A DNA stretch of 64,000 nt from Alcanivoracaceae bacterium (GTDB lineage Bacteria; Pseudomonadota; Gammaproteobacteria; Pseudomonadales; Alcanivoracaceae): assembly GCA_023146255.1 (NCBI GenBank), contig JAGLCJ010000010.1:79653-143652 (forward strand). Reading direction: 5' to 3'. Position 1 is the first letter of the stretch. Each line of letters starts with the position of its first letter. Shown piece by piece: positions 17,057-26,395 of the stretch. The notes under the pieces are model-generated. The model made no database searches. It saw nothing but the letters and a program-made list of their open reading frames with translations, and was not told the DNA's origin. Position numbers and translations under genes: made by a program.

Positions 17057-17081
17057 AAGGCCGCCTCGGGCGGCCTTTTTT
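17057..17081 (+). terminator. Intrinsic terminator after alkB copy 1
   Basis: AAGGCCGCC (17057-17065), TCG loop, GGCGGCCTT (17069-17077) and a T-run. It also sits at the 3' end of the convergent lipoprotein gene. Confidence 0.9.
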
Positions 17082-17925
17082 ATTCAACCTGCGAACACCG
17101 CAGCGGCCTCTGCCGACTGTCCTGCCAGGCCGGCAGCCAGGGACCGGCATGGCTGGCATCCACGGACAGCGTCTCGACACAGGCACGGCTACCGACCTGA
17201 CCAAGGAAACTGTTCAGCACCGCCACCGGCACCTGAGCGTCCCGGCTGCCATACAGGTGACGCTGGGCCAGCCCGGCCAGCGCCGCCGCCTCGCTGGCGG
17301 GATCGAGCGATGCCGTTAATGGCGACAGACGCTGACTCTGCACCCAGTAAGCCAGATCAAGATTGCCGGCTACGGTGATCAGGCCAACCACTTCGACGTT
17401 TTTATTCTGCAGAAAACGTTGCGCCAGTAACGCCGCCAGCGCCGCACCACCTGAGTAACCCACCAGCACGACCGGTCCCGACGCCACCGCCTGGCGGTGC
17501 GCATCGATAGCCTCTGCCATCGCCTGCACCACCTCCGGCGCGAAGCGTGCCGAGGTCCAGTAGCGCTGCGATACCGTCTGTCCCAGATACTGGCCCGGCC
17601 TGCCCAGATAGAGCAGGCTCGACGCCGAATCCGCCGCCGCCAGCTGCAATGCCAGCGGTGCCAGCGGCGTCGGGTTGCGCGATGGCTGACTGGGGTTAAC
17701 CCAGGCATAACCATCACCCTCGATAAAAACGTAGAGCGTGTCGCCCGGTGCACCGGCCCGGTAAAAGCCCTGTAGCGGCAACGACCCGTCAAAAACATGA
17801 GGCTGCAGCCCGGCGGCGGCGGCCAGTGCATGGGCCCGGTTTATCCGCTCCGATACCGGCATCACGCAAGCCGACAGAGAGGCAAACAGACCAAGCGCCA
17901 GAACGAACGGGAAGGTTTTTTTCAT
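17080..17925 (-). CDS. Alpha/beta-hydrolase-like lipoprotein
   Basis: 281 residues; signal peptide with lipobox LSAC (Cys20), so probably lipid-anchored in the outer membrane. Hydrolase-fold features: LYVFIEGDGYAWV early, the nucleophile elbow VLVGYSGGAALAALLA with Ser in GYSGG, and a late His in SVDASHAGPWLPA. Substrate unknown. The start at 17925 (MKKTFPFV) gives a proper signal peptide; the frame extends 21 codons upstream but without one. Convergent with alkB; a role in alkane or ester uptake is only suggested by position. Confidence 0.82.
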   Translation of the reverse strand: MKKTFPFVLALGLFASLSACVMPVSERINRAHALAAAAGLQPHVFDGSLPLQGFYRAGAPGDTLYVFIEGDGYAWVNPSQPSRNPTPLAPLALQLAAADSASSLLYLGRPGQYLGQTVSQRYWTSARFAPEVVQAMAEAIDAHRQAVASGPVVLVGYSGGAALAALLAQRFLQNKNVEVVGLITVAGNLDLAYWVQSQRLSPLTASLDPASEAAALAGLAQRHLYGSRDAQVPVAVLNSFLGQVGSRACVETLSVDASHAGPWLPAWQDSRQRPLRCSQVE

Positions 17926-17967
17926 CTGTCGAATTGTCGGGGATTCATGTCCGCCGTACCAGCAGCA

Positions 17968-17998
17968 CAAAAAAAGAGGGCGCCACAAGGGCGCCCTC
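17968..17998 (-). terminator. Terminator of the autotransporter gene
   Basis: On the minus strand GAGGGCGCC pairs with GGCGCCCTC (17990-17998 with 17976-17984), with a 5-base loop and then a run of seven T. It lies 26 bp beyond the stop of the autotransporter. Confidence 0.88.
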
Positions 17999-18023
17999 CG
18001 GTTTGCGACAATTGTCGTTCAGA

Positions 18024-21000
18024 TCAGAACGGCATTTGTACGCGGACAGACACCAGGTTGGCATCAAACCCGTCGCGCAGCTCCAGATCATAGTTGGCGC
18101 TGAACTCCAGATTGCTTTCAGTGGCGTAGCGATAGCCAACACCCAGACCGTAGATCAACTCATCCTGCTCGATGCCGTTGGCGGTGTAGGTGCCAAGGCC
18201 GTTCAGGGTGGTGTCAACCGCTGCCTGCTCGGTGGCGCTGTCAAAGGCCAGACGCACATTGGTGGTGAATGCGCTGTTCTCGGACAGGGTGCGCTCGAAC
18301 TCACCATCCAGACCCAGAATGAGAGAATCCTCATCGGCATCGTCAGTGGTCAGGTTGAAGGCACCAGCGCCGGTCTCGCTGTAACCATCGATGTCGACCT
18401 GAGTCCAGGTCAAACCGACGCCCGGGGTGAAGGTCCAGTCTTCATTCAGGTCATAAACCCGCTTCAGCTCGGCTGCCAGCAGCAGCTGGTTACCGTCATA
18501 GTCAGACTTCGCCACACCACCCACAGTAGAACGGGCGCCATCATAGCCATGCATGCCGTAGCCCAGCTTCAGGTCCACGGAGGTCACATCGCTCACTACC
18601 CAGGTACCGTAGACGGTCAGCTGGGTGGTATCGATGTCCAGGGCAGAGGCATCCGCCTCCACTTCTGCGGTACCAAGGCCCAGAGCCACACCGACACGCC
18701 AGTCATCGCTGACCGCGCCGTCAACACCAACCACGAAACCGCTGCTGTCTACGTCGTAGCCGGAGAAGCCGTTCGCGTCGCTCTGCTCAGCCATACCGAA
18801 GTAAGGCTTGACCCACCAGGACTTGTCGCTGAAGCCGTCACCAGACGAAGCACCGCGGGTCTGTGACTGACGCTTGCTAACGATATTGGTCGCTGCTGCG
18901 GAAGCATTCAGCGTGGCCTGCGCCGCCGCACCGTTGATGGCCGGCGAGATACTGCCCAACGCCGAGGCCAACTGGGCGCCGTTGCTGGCACCGTTCAGTG
19001 CCGCCGCAACGGCAGCCAGATCACCGCTTTGGCCGCCATTCAGCAGGCTGTCCAGCGCTGTAGCCTGACTGGCGTCAATGTCTACGCCGGCAGCACCAAA
19101 CGCCGTCGCCGCACCATTGTAAGCCGCAGTCAGGTCGTAGGTGTTGCCATCAACCACACCGTCAAAGCCCCAGAACAGGTTGCCGCCGCTCAGTGTAACG
19201 CCAGACGGTGCTGTCAGGGTGCCGCCGCTGAGGACGTCGGCAAGCACGTCGCCATCCTGCAGGGTATTCCACGGATCGACGATGACGGCCAGGGTATTGG
19301 CGTCGGTCAGATCCAGGGTGCCGGTGGCGGTGATCTGCGCATAGGAACCGGTGCCTGACATTTCTACGGTCAGCTCGGCGCCAGTCTGGTTAGTGAAGTC
19401 GCCAGCAACAAAGGTGTCGCTGTGGTGCCAGGTGGTGATCGAACCGGAGTTGGTCAGGGACTTGCCGCTGCCGCCCAGATAGACGCCACCAATCATGGTG
19501 CCGCTGTTGCTGAGTGCACCACCGGTGCCGCCACTGACATACACGGCGTAGGCACGTTCGGTATCACCACCGATAGCATTCTGCACATCGGTGCTGATCA
19601 GGCCCGAGTTGGTGATGCTGGTGCCGGCGGCCATGGACGACGCCCAGATGCCGGTGGCATAGGCGGACTGATTGCTTGAGCGTGCCTGCTCATTCACCGC
19701 TTTCACGATGATGTCGCCGGTATTGGTGATGCTGGCCGTACCGCTCATGGCATTAACATCAATGCCATAGGCGCCGACGTAGGACGCCACCTGATTCACC
19801 GCCTCGATAGACATGGTGCCGGAGTTGGTGATGCTGGAGGCATCTGCCATGTTGCCCGCATCAATACCGTAGGCAGAAGCAGAGGTCTGACCAACCACCT
19901 TCACATTGATAGAGCCGCTGTTGCTGATTGAACCGGTGCCGCTCAGCGAATCCGTATCAATGCCATAACCGTAAGCCTCCCACAGGCCGGCGTAGGCATA
20001 GCCGGTAATGCTGCCCGAGTTGGTCAGCGACGAGGTGCCGGCAATGTTGCCTGCCTGAATGCCGTAGAAGTCTGCGGAGTAATTCGGCGAGGAGGCGTAG
20101 CCAGCAATGGTGCCCGAGTTAGTCACCGTGGTAGCGCCATTCAGCGAGCCCAGATCCATGCCGTAAACGGTAGCAGAGCTGTTGCCGCGTGACAGACCGT
20201 AAAGACGAATGGTGCCGGTGTTTTCCACGGTAGCATCGGTCATCGTGCTGGTGCGGATGCCGTAAAGGTAGTTGCCCACCTCACCAAACTCACCGCCTGG
20301 CGTGCCTTCGATATCGATAACACCGCTATTGGAAACGGTGCCGGCATTCACTTGCCCGGTGTAGATACCGTAAGCCGTGTTGGAAGACACCTGATCCTCT
20401 GCGCGAATACGAATGGTGCCCGTGTTTGTCACCGAGGATCCGGACAGCACGTCGCCGCTCACGTACAAACCGTAAAGGTCATTCTCCGAATAGGAGCTGG
20501 CATCAATATCGATAAGCCCGGAGTTGCTGACCGTGGCGTTATTGGACAGGGTATTGGTGTAAATACCGTAAACCGTCACCGAACCATAGTCAGTCGCGGT
20601 CTGGTTGATGGTGATGGTGCCGGTGTTCTCCACCGTGCTGGCATCCACCGAGCCGGACACATAAATGCCGTAGCCTTCGGCAGAGGACAGCGATTCGGAG
20701 GCAATATCAATCGTGCCGCTGTTGGATACTGTTGCGCCGACCGACAACGAGTTCGTGTAGATGCCGTACTGAGAAGCCGAATCTTCCGAAGTGACCGCTG
20801 TTAAATTGATCGTGCCGGTATTGGCAATGGTGCCGCCGGCCGAACTACCGGTGCGAATACCATACTGGGTTACCGAGGAACCGGCATCGGCGTTCATACT
20901 GATCAAACCCGAGTTCACAACAGTACCGTCAGCGTTGCCGGTCACGCGGATGCCGTACTGGGTCATTGAGGAAACCTTGGTGACACCAGTCATGCTAATG

Positions 21001-22619
21001 GTGCCGCTGTTTTCCACAGTACCGGTGGCTCCAACTGAACCGCTTTGGTACATGCCGTACTGGTACACATAAGCGTCGGCAAACGCCTTGGCATCCATGG
21101 TAATCAAGCCGGAGTTCAGGAACGAACCATCAGTGGTGCCGGAAGCGTACATGCCGTACTGGGTGACACTGGAAGTCCGGTCGGTGCCCACCAGCATAAT
21201 GGTGCCGGTGTTGCTGAACACGGAATCCGTGGCGATGCTGTCAACGCGCATACCATACGCGGTCGACTCGGTGTCCGAGATGAAGTTGATGCTGATCAGG
21301 CCAGAGTTGGTCACCGTTGACGCGCCATTCAGGCTGCCGGTCTCAATACCCACCCCATAGGCTGAATCGTTAGTGGCGGTGCCGCTGATCAGGATGCGTC
21401 CAGAGTTGGTGACTGACGAATCCGTCAGGGAGCCGCTAACTTCGATGCCGTAGACATCATCCAGCTCGGACATAAAGTAGTCTTCGAGCGAGATGGTGCC
21501 GGTGTTGCTGATCTGGGAATTGGTCATGCTGCCGGAGACGTAGATGCCGTAACCACTATTCAAGGACAGGCCCGGGTTGGCGGCGACGTTCAGGTCAATC
21601 AGGCCACTGTTGGTGACGCTGGAATCAGTCAGGCTACCGGTGTAGATGCCATACAGGGAGACGTCATAGTCACCGCGAATACTGACATCCGCGCGAATGG
21701 TGCCACTGTTGAGAATGCTGGAACCATTGGTCAGGTCACTGGTGTAAATGCCATACCAGGTTATGGTGTCCCAGAAGGTGTCGGCGTTGTACGCAATCAG
21801 ACCACTGTTGGTGATGCTGGCGGCATCCATGGTCGAGTTGACATAAATGCCGTAGGCGGTGTCGCCGCTAATGCCTTCATAGCTCTGCACGATCGAGCCG
21901 GAATTGGTAATGGAACCGCCAGTCATGCCACTGCCGATGTAGATGCCGTACTGGTACGCGGAAGCGGAGTCCTGATCAACAAAATCGGTGCGGATCTGAC
22001 CACTGTTGGTAATCTGGCCACCCATGTCACCGCTGACGTAAATGCCGTAGTTGCTGCCACTGCTGCTGCTGTCAGTCACGATTTCTGCTGCGATCACACC
22101 GGAGTTGTTGATCACACCGGTGGCACCAACGCTACCGTTTATATAAATGCCGTAAGCAGACGGGTACGAGCTGGACGATTCAACCATCCCCTTGATGGTG
22201 CCGCGGTTGGTGATGGTGCCATCCAGATCGCCGCTGATGTATACACCCGCTGCATAGTCGCTGGTGGTGTCCTCACCGATGATGGTGCCGGTATTGGTCA
22301 GGCTGCCATCCAGCGTGGTGCTGTAATAGATCGCGCTATCGGTATCGGAAATACGGCCGGCATTGGTAATGTCGATGCCGATATCCTGAACTTCAACACC
22401 CTCATCAAGACCACCACGGGACCCGACCGACAGCGAGTCGCCAGTGGTTTCGAGGGTGCATGAGGTGTTCGCGGTTACGCTGTTGACGGTTGTGGCGCCG
22501 CTGACGTCGCACAGATCCACAGCCATTGCCTGAGCGCTGAAGCCGCTTGCGGCCATGGCTACGGCGTAACTGAGAAGTTTGGGTTTCCACGTTTTGTTCT
22601 TGGCAGATCGAGCTTTCAT
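18024..22619 (-). CDS. Giant autotransporter with ~29 degenerate repeats
   Basis: 1531 residues, type V secretion. An extended signal peptide (LLSYAVAMAASGFSAQAMA) is followed by a short N-terminal part with two Cys (Cys37 and Cys53 or nearby). Residues ~80-1060 are about 29 tandem units of 30-36 residues of the form S/T-G-x-I ... YGIY-x-x-G ... x-x-x-N, suggesting a regular beta-helix. A linker and Ala-rich helix (~1170-1250) lead to a C-terminal autotransporter barrel (~1263-1531; SWWVKPYFGMAEQ to the terminal VSVRVQMPF ending in Phe). AAGGGA precedes the ATG. No protease or lipase triad seen; probably an adhesin or surface-layer-like protein, of interest for attachment to oil droplets. Confidence 0.9.
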   Translation of the reverse strand: MKARSAKNKTWKPKLLSYAVAMAASGFSAQAMAVDLCDVSGATTVNSVTANTSCTLETTGDSLSVGSRGGLDEGVEVQDIGIDITNAGRISDTDSAIYYSTTLDGSLTNTGTIIGEDTTSDYAAGVYISGDLDGTITNRGTIKGMVESSSSYPSAYGIYINGSVGATGVINNSGVIAAEIVTDSSSSGSNYGIYVSGDMGGQITNSGQIRTDFVDQDSASAYQYGIYIGSGMTGGSITNSGSIVQSYEGISGDTAYGIYVNSTMDAASITNSGLIAYNADTFWDTITWYGIYTSDLTNGSSILNSGTIRADVSIRGDYDVSLYGIYTGSLTDSSVTNSGLIDLNVAANPGLSLNSGYGIYVSGSMTNSQISNTGTISLEDYFMSELDDVYGIEVSGSLTDSSVTNSGRILISGTATNDSAYGVGIETGSLNGASTVTNSGLISINFISDTESTAYGMRVDSIATDSVFSNTGTIMLVGTDRTSSVTQYGMYASGTTDGSFLNSGLITMDAKAFADAYVYQYGMYQSGSVGATGTVENSGTISMTGVTKVSSMTQYGIRVTGNADGTVVNSGLISMNADAGSSVTQYGIRTGSSAGGTIANTGTINLTAVTSEDSASQYGIYTNSLSVGATVSNSGTIDIASESLSSAEGYGIYVSGSVDASTVENTGTITINQTATDYGSVTVYGIYTNTLSNNATVSNSGLIDIDASSYSENDLYGLYVSGDVLSGSSVTNTGTIRIRAEDQVSSNTAYGIYTGQVNAGTVSNSGVIDIEGTPGGEFGEVGNYLYGIRTSTMTDATVENTGTIRLYGLSRGNSSATVYGMDLGSLNGATTVTNSGTIAGYASSPNYSADFYGIQAGNIAGTSSLTNSGSITGYAYAGLWEAYGYGIDTDSLSGTGSISNSGSINVKVVGQTSASAYGIDAGNMADASSITNSGTMSIEAVNQVASYVGAYGIDVNAMSGTASITNTGDIIVKAVNEQARSSNQSAYATGIWASSMAAGTSITNSGLISTDVQNAIGGDTERAYAVYVSGGTGGALSNSGTMIGGVYLGGSGKSLTNSGSITTWHHSDTFVAGDFTNQTGAELTVEMSGTGSYAQITATGTLDLTDANTLAVIVDPWNTLQDGDVLADVLSGGTLTAPSGVTLSGGNLFWGFDGVVDGNTYDLTAAYNGAATAFGAAGVDIDASQATALDSLLNGGQSGDLAAVAAALNGASNGAQLASALGSISPAINGAAAQATLNASAAATNIVSKRQSQTRGASSGDGFSDKSWWVKPYFGMAEQSDANGFSGYDVDSSGFVVGVDGAVSDDWRVGVALGLGTAEVEADASALDIDTTQLTVYGTWVVSDVTSVDLKLGYGMHGYDGARSTVGGVAKSDYDGNQLLLAAELKRVYDLNEDWTFTPGVGLTWTQVDIDGYSETGAGAFNLTTDDADEDSLILGLDGEFERTLSENSAFTTNVRLAFDSATEQAAVDTTLNGLGTYTANGIEQDELIYGLGVGYRYATESNLEFSANYDLELRDGFDANLVSVRVQMPF

Positions 22620-22894
22620 ATTAGTAATTCCCTTTTTAACGACCGAAGAAACGAGCCGCTACCTCCCCATGGAACCCCCGAGGCGGTTTAGCGACTGCTC
22701 ATTCTCGCCTTTCACCGAGGTGTGGCGGTTATAGAAGACTACTGTAAGGAATATGAGACAGGATAGTACTGAATAAGTATTATTTGTTCGCTGCAGTTGG
22801 TGCTTGATTATGTTAGCCCCCCATGCTCCCAGCGTACGATGCTGGACCAACTGGCAGCTGCCAGAAGACCATACAACCGAGGGATTAATAATTC
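22620..22894. other. Divergent intergenic region, autotransporter / TPR-sulfotransferase
   Basis: 275 bp with an AT-rich middle (about 22730-22800) that should hold both promoters. A perfect 14-bp palindrome CTGGCAGCTGCCAG lies at 22851-22864, 30 bp before the sulfotransferase start, and a weaker CCAGC/GCTGG pair at 22829-22845. No gene seen. Confidence 0.6.
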
Positions 22895-25009
22895 ATGGAC
22901 ACAGGTGCTCCTATTGCCGCCGGGCAACGCAAGGTTTCCATCGATCAGGCACTTCAGCTTGCCGTACAGCATCAGCAGGCTGGCCGCCTGCAGCAGGCGG
23001 AGCAGCTGGTTCGCCAGATCATCGGCATCAACCCCAATGTGGCGCCAGCATGGCAGATCCTAGGGGTGATAGCGCATCAGGCCGGTAACTTGCCCGGCGC
23101 CATTGAAAACATGGGTCGGGCCATCAAACTGGCGCCCATCAACCCGATTCTGTACGCCAACCGCGCCGAATTGCATCGACTGGCGGGCAACCTGCAGCAG
23201 GCCGTGGCGGATGCCCGTCAGGCGATCAAGCTGGATGCACGCTGCGCCCCGGCCCACAGCAATCTGGGCATTGCGCTGTACGATCAGGGCGACATGGATG
23301 GCGCAGAGGCGGCCCAAAAGCAGGCCCTCAAGCTGGACGGCAGGCTCCCCCATGCGCTCAACAACCTGGGCAGCATCGCCCGCCACCGGCGCCAGCGGGA
23401 AATTGCCGAAAAATACTACCGGCAGGCACTGGAGTTATCCCCCGACTATCTGGAAGCGGCCAACAATCTGGGCGCGATTCTGGCCGAGCGGGACCGCCCC
23501 GAAGAGAGCATCAAGGTATTGCTGGAAGTGGCCCGCCGCAAGCCGAACTATGCTGAGGCCCACTCCAATCTGGGTAACGCTTTCCTGGCCATGGAAGACT
23601 ATGCCCGGGCAAAGAAGGCCTATCTCACCACGCTCAAACTGAAAAAGGATCATCCTGAAGCAGTGGAAGGACTGGCCCGCTGCCTGCAGGAAGAGCGTGA
23701 GTACGATAAGGCTCTGGAGCTCGCCGAGCGGGCAATTCAACTGAGCCCTGAACGCGCTCAGGCCCATTCCCTCAAGGCCGGCATCCTCTCCGATCAAAGC
23801 TTCCCGACCGAGGCGCTGGCGGCCTACGAGCAGGCGCTGGCCCTGAATCCGGAGCTACCGGCAGCCTGGGCTGGCAAGGGCCATGTGCTGATGGAAGAGG
23901 GCCGCATGGACGAGGCCGAGCAGGCATTTACCAGAGCCCTGGAGCTGGAGCCGGAAGGTCTCGGCGCGCGCCTGGCGCTGACCCAGTGCCGCAAGACCAG
24001 CGCAGATGATGACAACTTCGCGGTACTGCAGAGCAAGGCACAGGAGGCGGTTGCAGCCAGCCCGACCACCGCCATTTCCATGCACTTCGCTCTGGGCAAG
24101 TGTCACGAAGACCTGAAGCAGTACGATCAGGCGTTCGAGCATTATCTGGCTGGCGCCGGACTCAAGCGCCAACGAGTTTCCTACAGCGCGGAAAATCAGG
24201 ACAAGCTGGTGGCCAACATTCGCCAGATCTTTACTGCAGAACGGATTGCCGGACTGGCAGGACAGGGCGATCCCACCAATGTACCGATCTTTGTGCTGGG
24301 CATGCCGCGTTCCGGTACCACCCTTACCGAAACGATTATTGCCAGTCACCCGGATGTGTATGGCGCCGGCGAGCTGCCTGATCTTCTGCAGATTGCCGCC
24401 GAATCGATCAACGGCAGCGAGCCGGGCTACCCGCTGAACCTGGCCTCACTGAACGGCGACAACCTGAAAGCCATGGGAGCGCGCTACCTGAGCCAGATTC
24501 GGCAGCGCAGCCCGGACGCAGCCCGCATCACCGACAAGATGCCGGCCAACTTCCAGGCGCTGGGCCTTATCCATCTGATGCTGCCCAACGCAAAGATCGT
24601 CCATATCCAGCGGAACCCGGTGGACACTTGCCTCTCCGCCTTCACCAAACTGTTCAAGCGCAGCCAGTATCAAACCTATGATCTGGCCGAGCTGGGCCGC
24701 TACTACCGCAACTATCTGGAGACCATGGCGCACTGGCGCGCGGTGCTGCCGGCAGGCAGTTTCTACGAGGTCCAGTACGAGAATCTGGTGTCCAATCAGG
24801 AGGAAGAAACCCGCAAGCTGGTCGAGTACTGCGGGCTGGGCTGGAATGACGCCTGCCTGACTCCCCACAAGACCGAGCGCAACGTGAAAACGGCCAGCGT
24901 CATGCAGGTGCGTGAGCCGGTTTACACATCTTCGGTGCAGCGCTGGCGCCGTTACGAAAAGTTCCTCGGGCCGCTACTTGAGGCACTTGGAGACGCAGTG
25001 CCGCGCTAA
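22895..25009 (+). CDS. TPR-repeat sulfotransferase
   Basis: 704 residues. About ten TPR units occupy residues ~14-440 (for example AHSNLGIALYDQGDMDGAE and AEKYYRQALELSPDYLEAAN), a protein- or peptide-binding scaffold. The C-terminal ~240 residues are a sulfotransferase: VLGMPRSGTTLTETIIASHP near residue 466 is the 5'-phosphosulfate-binding loop, and IVHIQRNPVDTCLS supplies the 3'-phosphate-binding Arg and Ser region. It should use PAPS to sulfate a protein or other large acceptor. Gene cysC (PAPS synthesis) is only 1.4 kb away. Divergent from the autotransporter, making that protein a possible acceptor, which is speculation. Confidence 0.9.
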   Translation: MDTGAPIAAGQRKVSIDQALQLAVQHQQAGRLQQAEQLVRQIIGINPNVAPAWQILGVIAHQAGNLPGAIENMGRAIKLAPINPILYANRAELHRLAGNLQQAVADARQAIKLDARCAPAHSNLGIALYDQGDMDGAEAAQKQALKLDGRLPHALNNLGSIARHRRQREIAEKYYRQALELSPDYLEAANNLGAILAERDRPEESIKVLLEVARRKPNYAEAHSNLGNAFLAMEDYARAKKAYLTTLKLKKDHPEAVEGLARCLQEEREYDKALELAERAIQLSPERAQAHSLKAGILSDQSFPTEALAAYEQALALNPELPAAWAGKGHVLMEEGRMDEAEQAFTRALELEPEGLGARLALTQCRKTSADDDNFAVLQSKAQEAVAASPTTAISMHFALGKCHEDLKQYDQAFEHYLAGAGLKRQRVSYSAENQDKLVANIRQIFTAERIAGLAGQGDPTNVPIFVLGMPRSGTTLTETIIASHPDVYGAGELPDLLQIAAESINGSEPGYPLNLASLNGDNLKAMGARYLSQIRQRSPDAARITDKMPANFQALGLIHLMLPNAKIVHIQRNPVDTCLSAFTKLFKRSQYQTYDLAELGRYYRNYLETMAHWRAVLPAGSFYEVQYENLVSNQEEETRKLVEYCGLGWNDACLTPHKTERNVKTASVMQVREPVYTSSVQRWRRYEKFLGPLLEALGDAVPR

Positions 25010-25021
25010 AGCGGCACGACC

Positions 25022-25053
25022 GGTCTGGCGGGGTATACAAATCTCGCCAGACC
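25022..25053. other. Hairpin between sulfotransferase gene and alkB copy 2
   Basis: GGTCTGGCG (25022-25030) and CGCCAGACC (25045-25053) are exact reverse complements with a 14-base loop. No T-run follows. It lies 9 bp before the conserved alkB promoter block, so it could be a terminator or an operator. Confidence 0.6.
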
Positions 25054-25061
25054 ATCTCACC

Positions 25062-25098
25062 TGAATTGTTTGACACTTCAAGCAAAATCAACCAAGCT
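25062..25098 (+). promoter_or_regulatory. Predicted promoter of alkB copy 2
   Basis: TGAATTGTTTGACACTTCA (25062-25080) matches the block before alkB copy 1 at 18 of 19 positions. TTGACA is at 25070-25075; the -10 is poor (CAAGCT at the 17-bp spacing), which hints at an activator. Confidence 0.6.
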
Positions 25099-25151
25099 GT
25101 CCCGGTCGACAGCCTTACGGCTGCCTGTGTCTTTAGTGCCGGAGAGAAACC

Positions 25152-26312
25152 ATGTTCGAGAAAATCGACCCGAACACCATGCTGAAGCTGAAAAAGTGGG
25201 CTTACCTGCTGGTCTTCATCGCCCCCGCCACGCTGGTACTGTCCTGGTATATGGCCAGTCAGCCCGGCGCTGCCACCACCTTCTGGGCGTTCTTCCCGCT
25301 GATCTTTATCTTCGGCATCGTCCCGGTGCTGGACTACATCATCGGCAAGGATGCGGCCAACCCGGATGAGGCGACTCAGGTGCCGAGTCTGAACGAGGAG
25401 AAGATCTACCGGGTATTCACCCTGATCTGCCTTCCGGTACAGCTGGCCGTGATTGCGTTTGCCGGCTGGGTATTTGTCGACAGCAACCTGTTTACCTCGC
25501 TCGGCCAGATCGGCTGGCTTGTTTCCACCGGCATTGTCGGCGGCGTGCTGGCGATCAACGTCGGCCACGAGTTGATCCACAAGGATCCGAAACTGGAAAA
25601 CTGGACCGGCGGCCTGCTGCTGGCCACCGTGACCTATGCCGGCTTCAAGGTGGAACATGTACGCGGCCACCATGTGCATGTGTCGACCCCGGAGGATGCT
25701 TCTTCCTCGCGCTACAACCAGAGCGTTTATGATTTCCTGCCGAAAGCACTGGTACGTAACTTCCTTGCCGCCTGGCGTCTGGAAAAGGAGTATCTCGCGC
25801 GCAAGGGCAAGAAGACCTTCAGCAAGGACAATGAACTTATCTGGTGGTACGGCTTCTCTGCAGTTCTTGCCGGGCTGTTCTTAGTCGCTTTCGGCTGGAT
25901 GGGCGTATTGTTCTTTCTCGCCCAGAGCCTGTTCGCCGGCCTGACGCTGGAAGTGGTCAACTATATCGAGCACTACGGCCTGCATCGCCGGGTGCTGGAA
26001 AACGGCAAGTTCGAGCGCGTGACGCCTGCGCACAGCTGGAACTCCAACTACCTGCTGACCAACCTGCTGCTGTTCCATCTGCAGCGTCACAGTGATCATC
26101 ACGCCTACGCCAAGCGTCGTTATCAGGTGCTGCGTCACTATGAAGAAAGCCCGCAGCTGCCGGGCGGTTACGCCTCCATGTTTGTTCTGGCGCTGGTGCC
26201 ACCACTGTGGAAGGCGGTGATGAATCCGCGCGTCGAGGCGTATTATGAGGGCGAGATGGACCAGCTGTTCCGGGAGAACAAGCGCGTTAACAATATCGCT
26301 TCGAATGCCTGA
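25152..26312 (+). CDS. alkB: Alkane 1-monooxygenase (AlkB), copy 2
   Basis: 386 residues, a paralogue of copy 1 with the same length and all His motifs (HELIHK, EHVRGHH, LQRHSDHHA, EHYGL). The stretch from RHSDHHAYAKRRYQ through PGGYASM is identical in both; the N-terminal membrane segments and the region after YNQ diverge, which is where chain-length preference is usually set. GGAGAG lies 7 bp before the ATG. No regulator is adjacent. Two hydroxylases 8 kb apart suggest duplication with later insertion of the autotransporter and sulfotransferase genes, or the reverse; direction cannot be told. Confidence 0.96.
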   Translation: MFEKIDPNTMLKLKKWAYLLVFIAPATLVLSWYMASQPGAATTFWAFFPLIFIFGIVPVLDYIIGKDAANPDEATQVPSLNEEKIYRVFTLICLPVQLAVIAFAGWVFVDSNLFTSLGQIGWLVSTGIVGGVLAINVGHELIHKDPKLENWTGGLLLATVTYAGFKVEHVRGHHVHVSTPEDASSSRYNQSVYDFLPKALVRNFLAAWRLEKEYLARKGKKTFSKDNELIWWYGFSAVLAGLFLVAFGWMGVLFFLAQSLFAGLTLEVVNYIEHYGLHRRVLENGKFERVTPAHSWNSNYLLTNLLLFHLQRHSDHHAYAKRRYQVLRHYEESPQLPGGYASMFVLALVPPLWKAVMNPRVEAYYEGEMDQLFRENKRVNNIASNA

Positions 26313-26346
26313 TCCGTGCGCCATGGCAGGATCTGTTAATGGAAAT

Positions 26347-26376
26347 AAAAAACGGGCCGAAAGGCCCGCTTTTTAT
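26347..26376. terminator. Bidirectional terminator, alkB copy 2 / cysC
   Basis: CGGGCC (26353-26358), GAAA loop, GGCCCG (26363-26368), with A-run before and T-run after, between two convergent genes. Confidence 0.9.
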
Positions 26377-26395
26377 TCACTGGAAATGCTGCCAA

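Noticed and set aside
18064..18866. Plus-strand frames within the autotransporter region (17748-18866 and others)
   Set aside because: Antisense to a continuous 1531-codon gene with signal peptide and barrel.
18024..22619. CRISPR or satellite array
   Set aside because: Periodicity is at the protein level (30-36 residues) in one open frame, with no identical DNA repeats and spacers.
24900..25679. Minus-strand open frame resembling one at 15815-16390
   Set aside because: Both are the antisense strand of the two alkB genes; the similarity reflects the alkB duplication.
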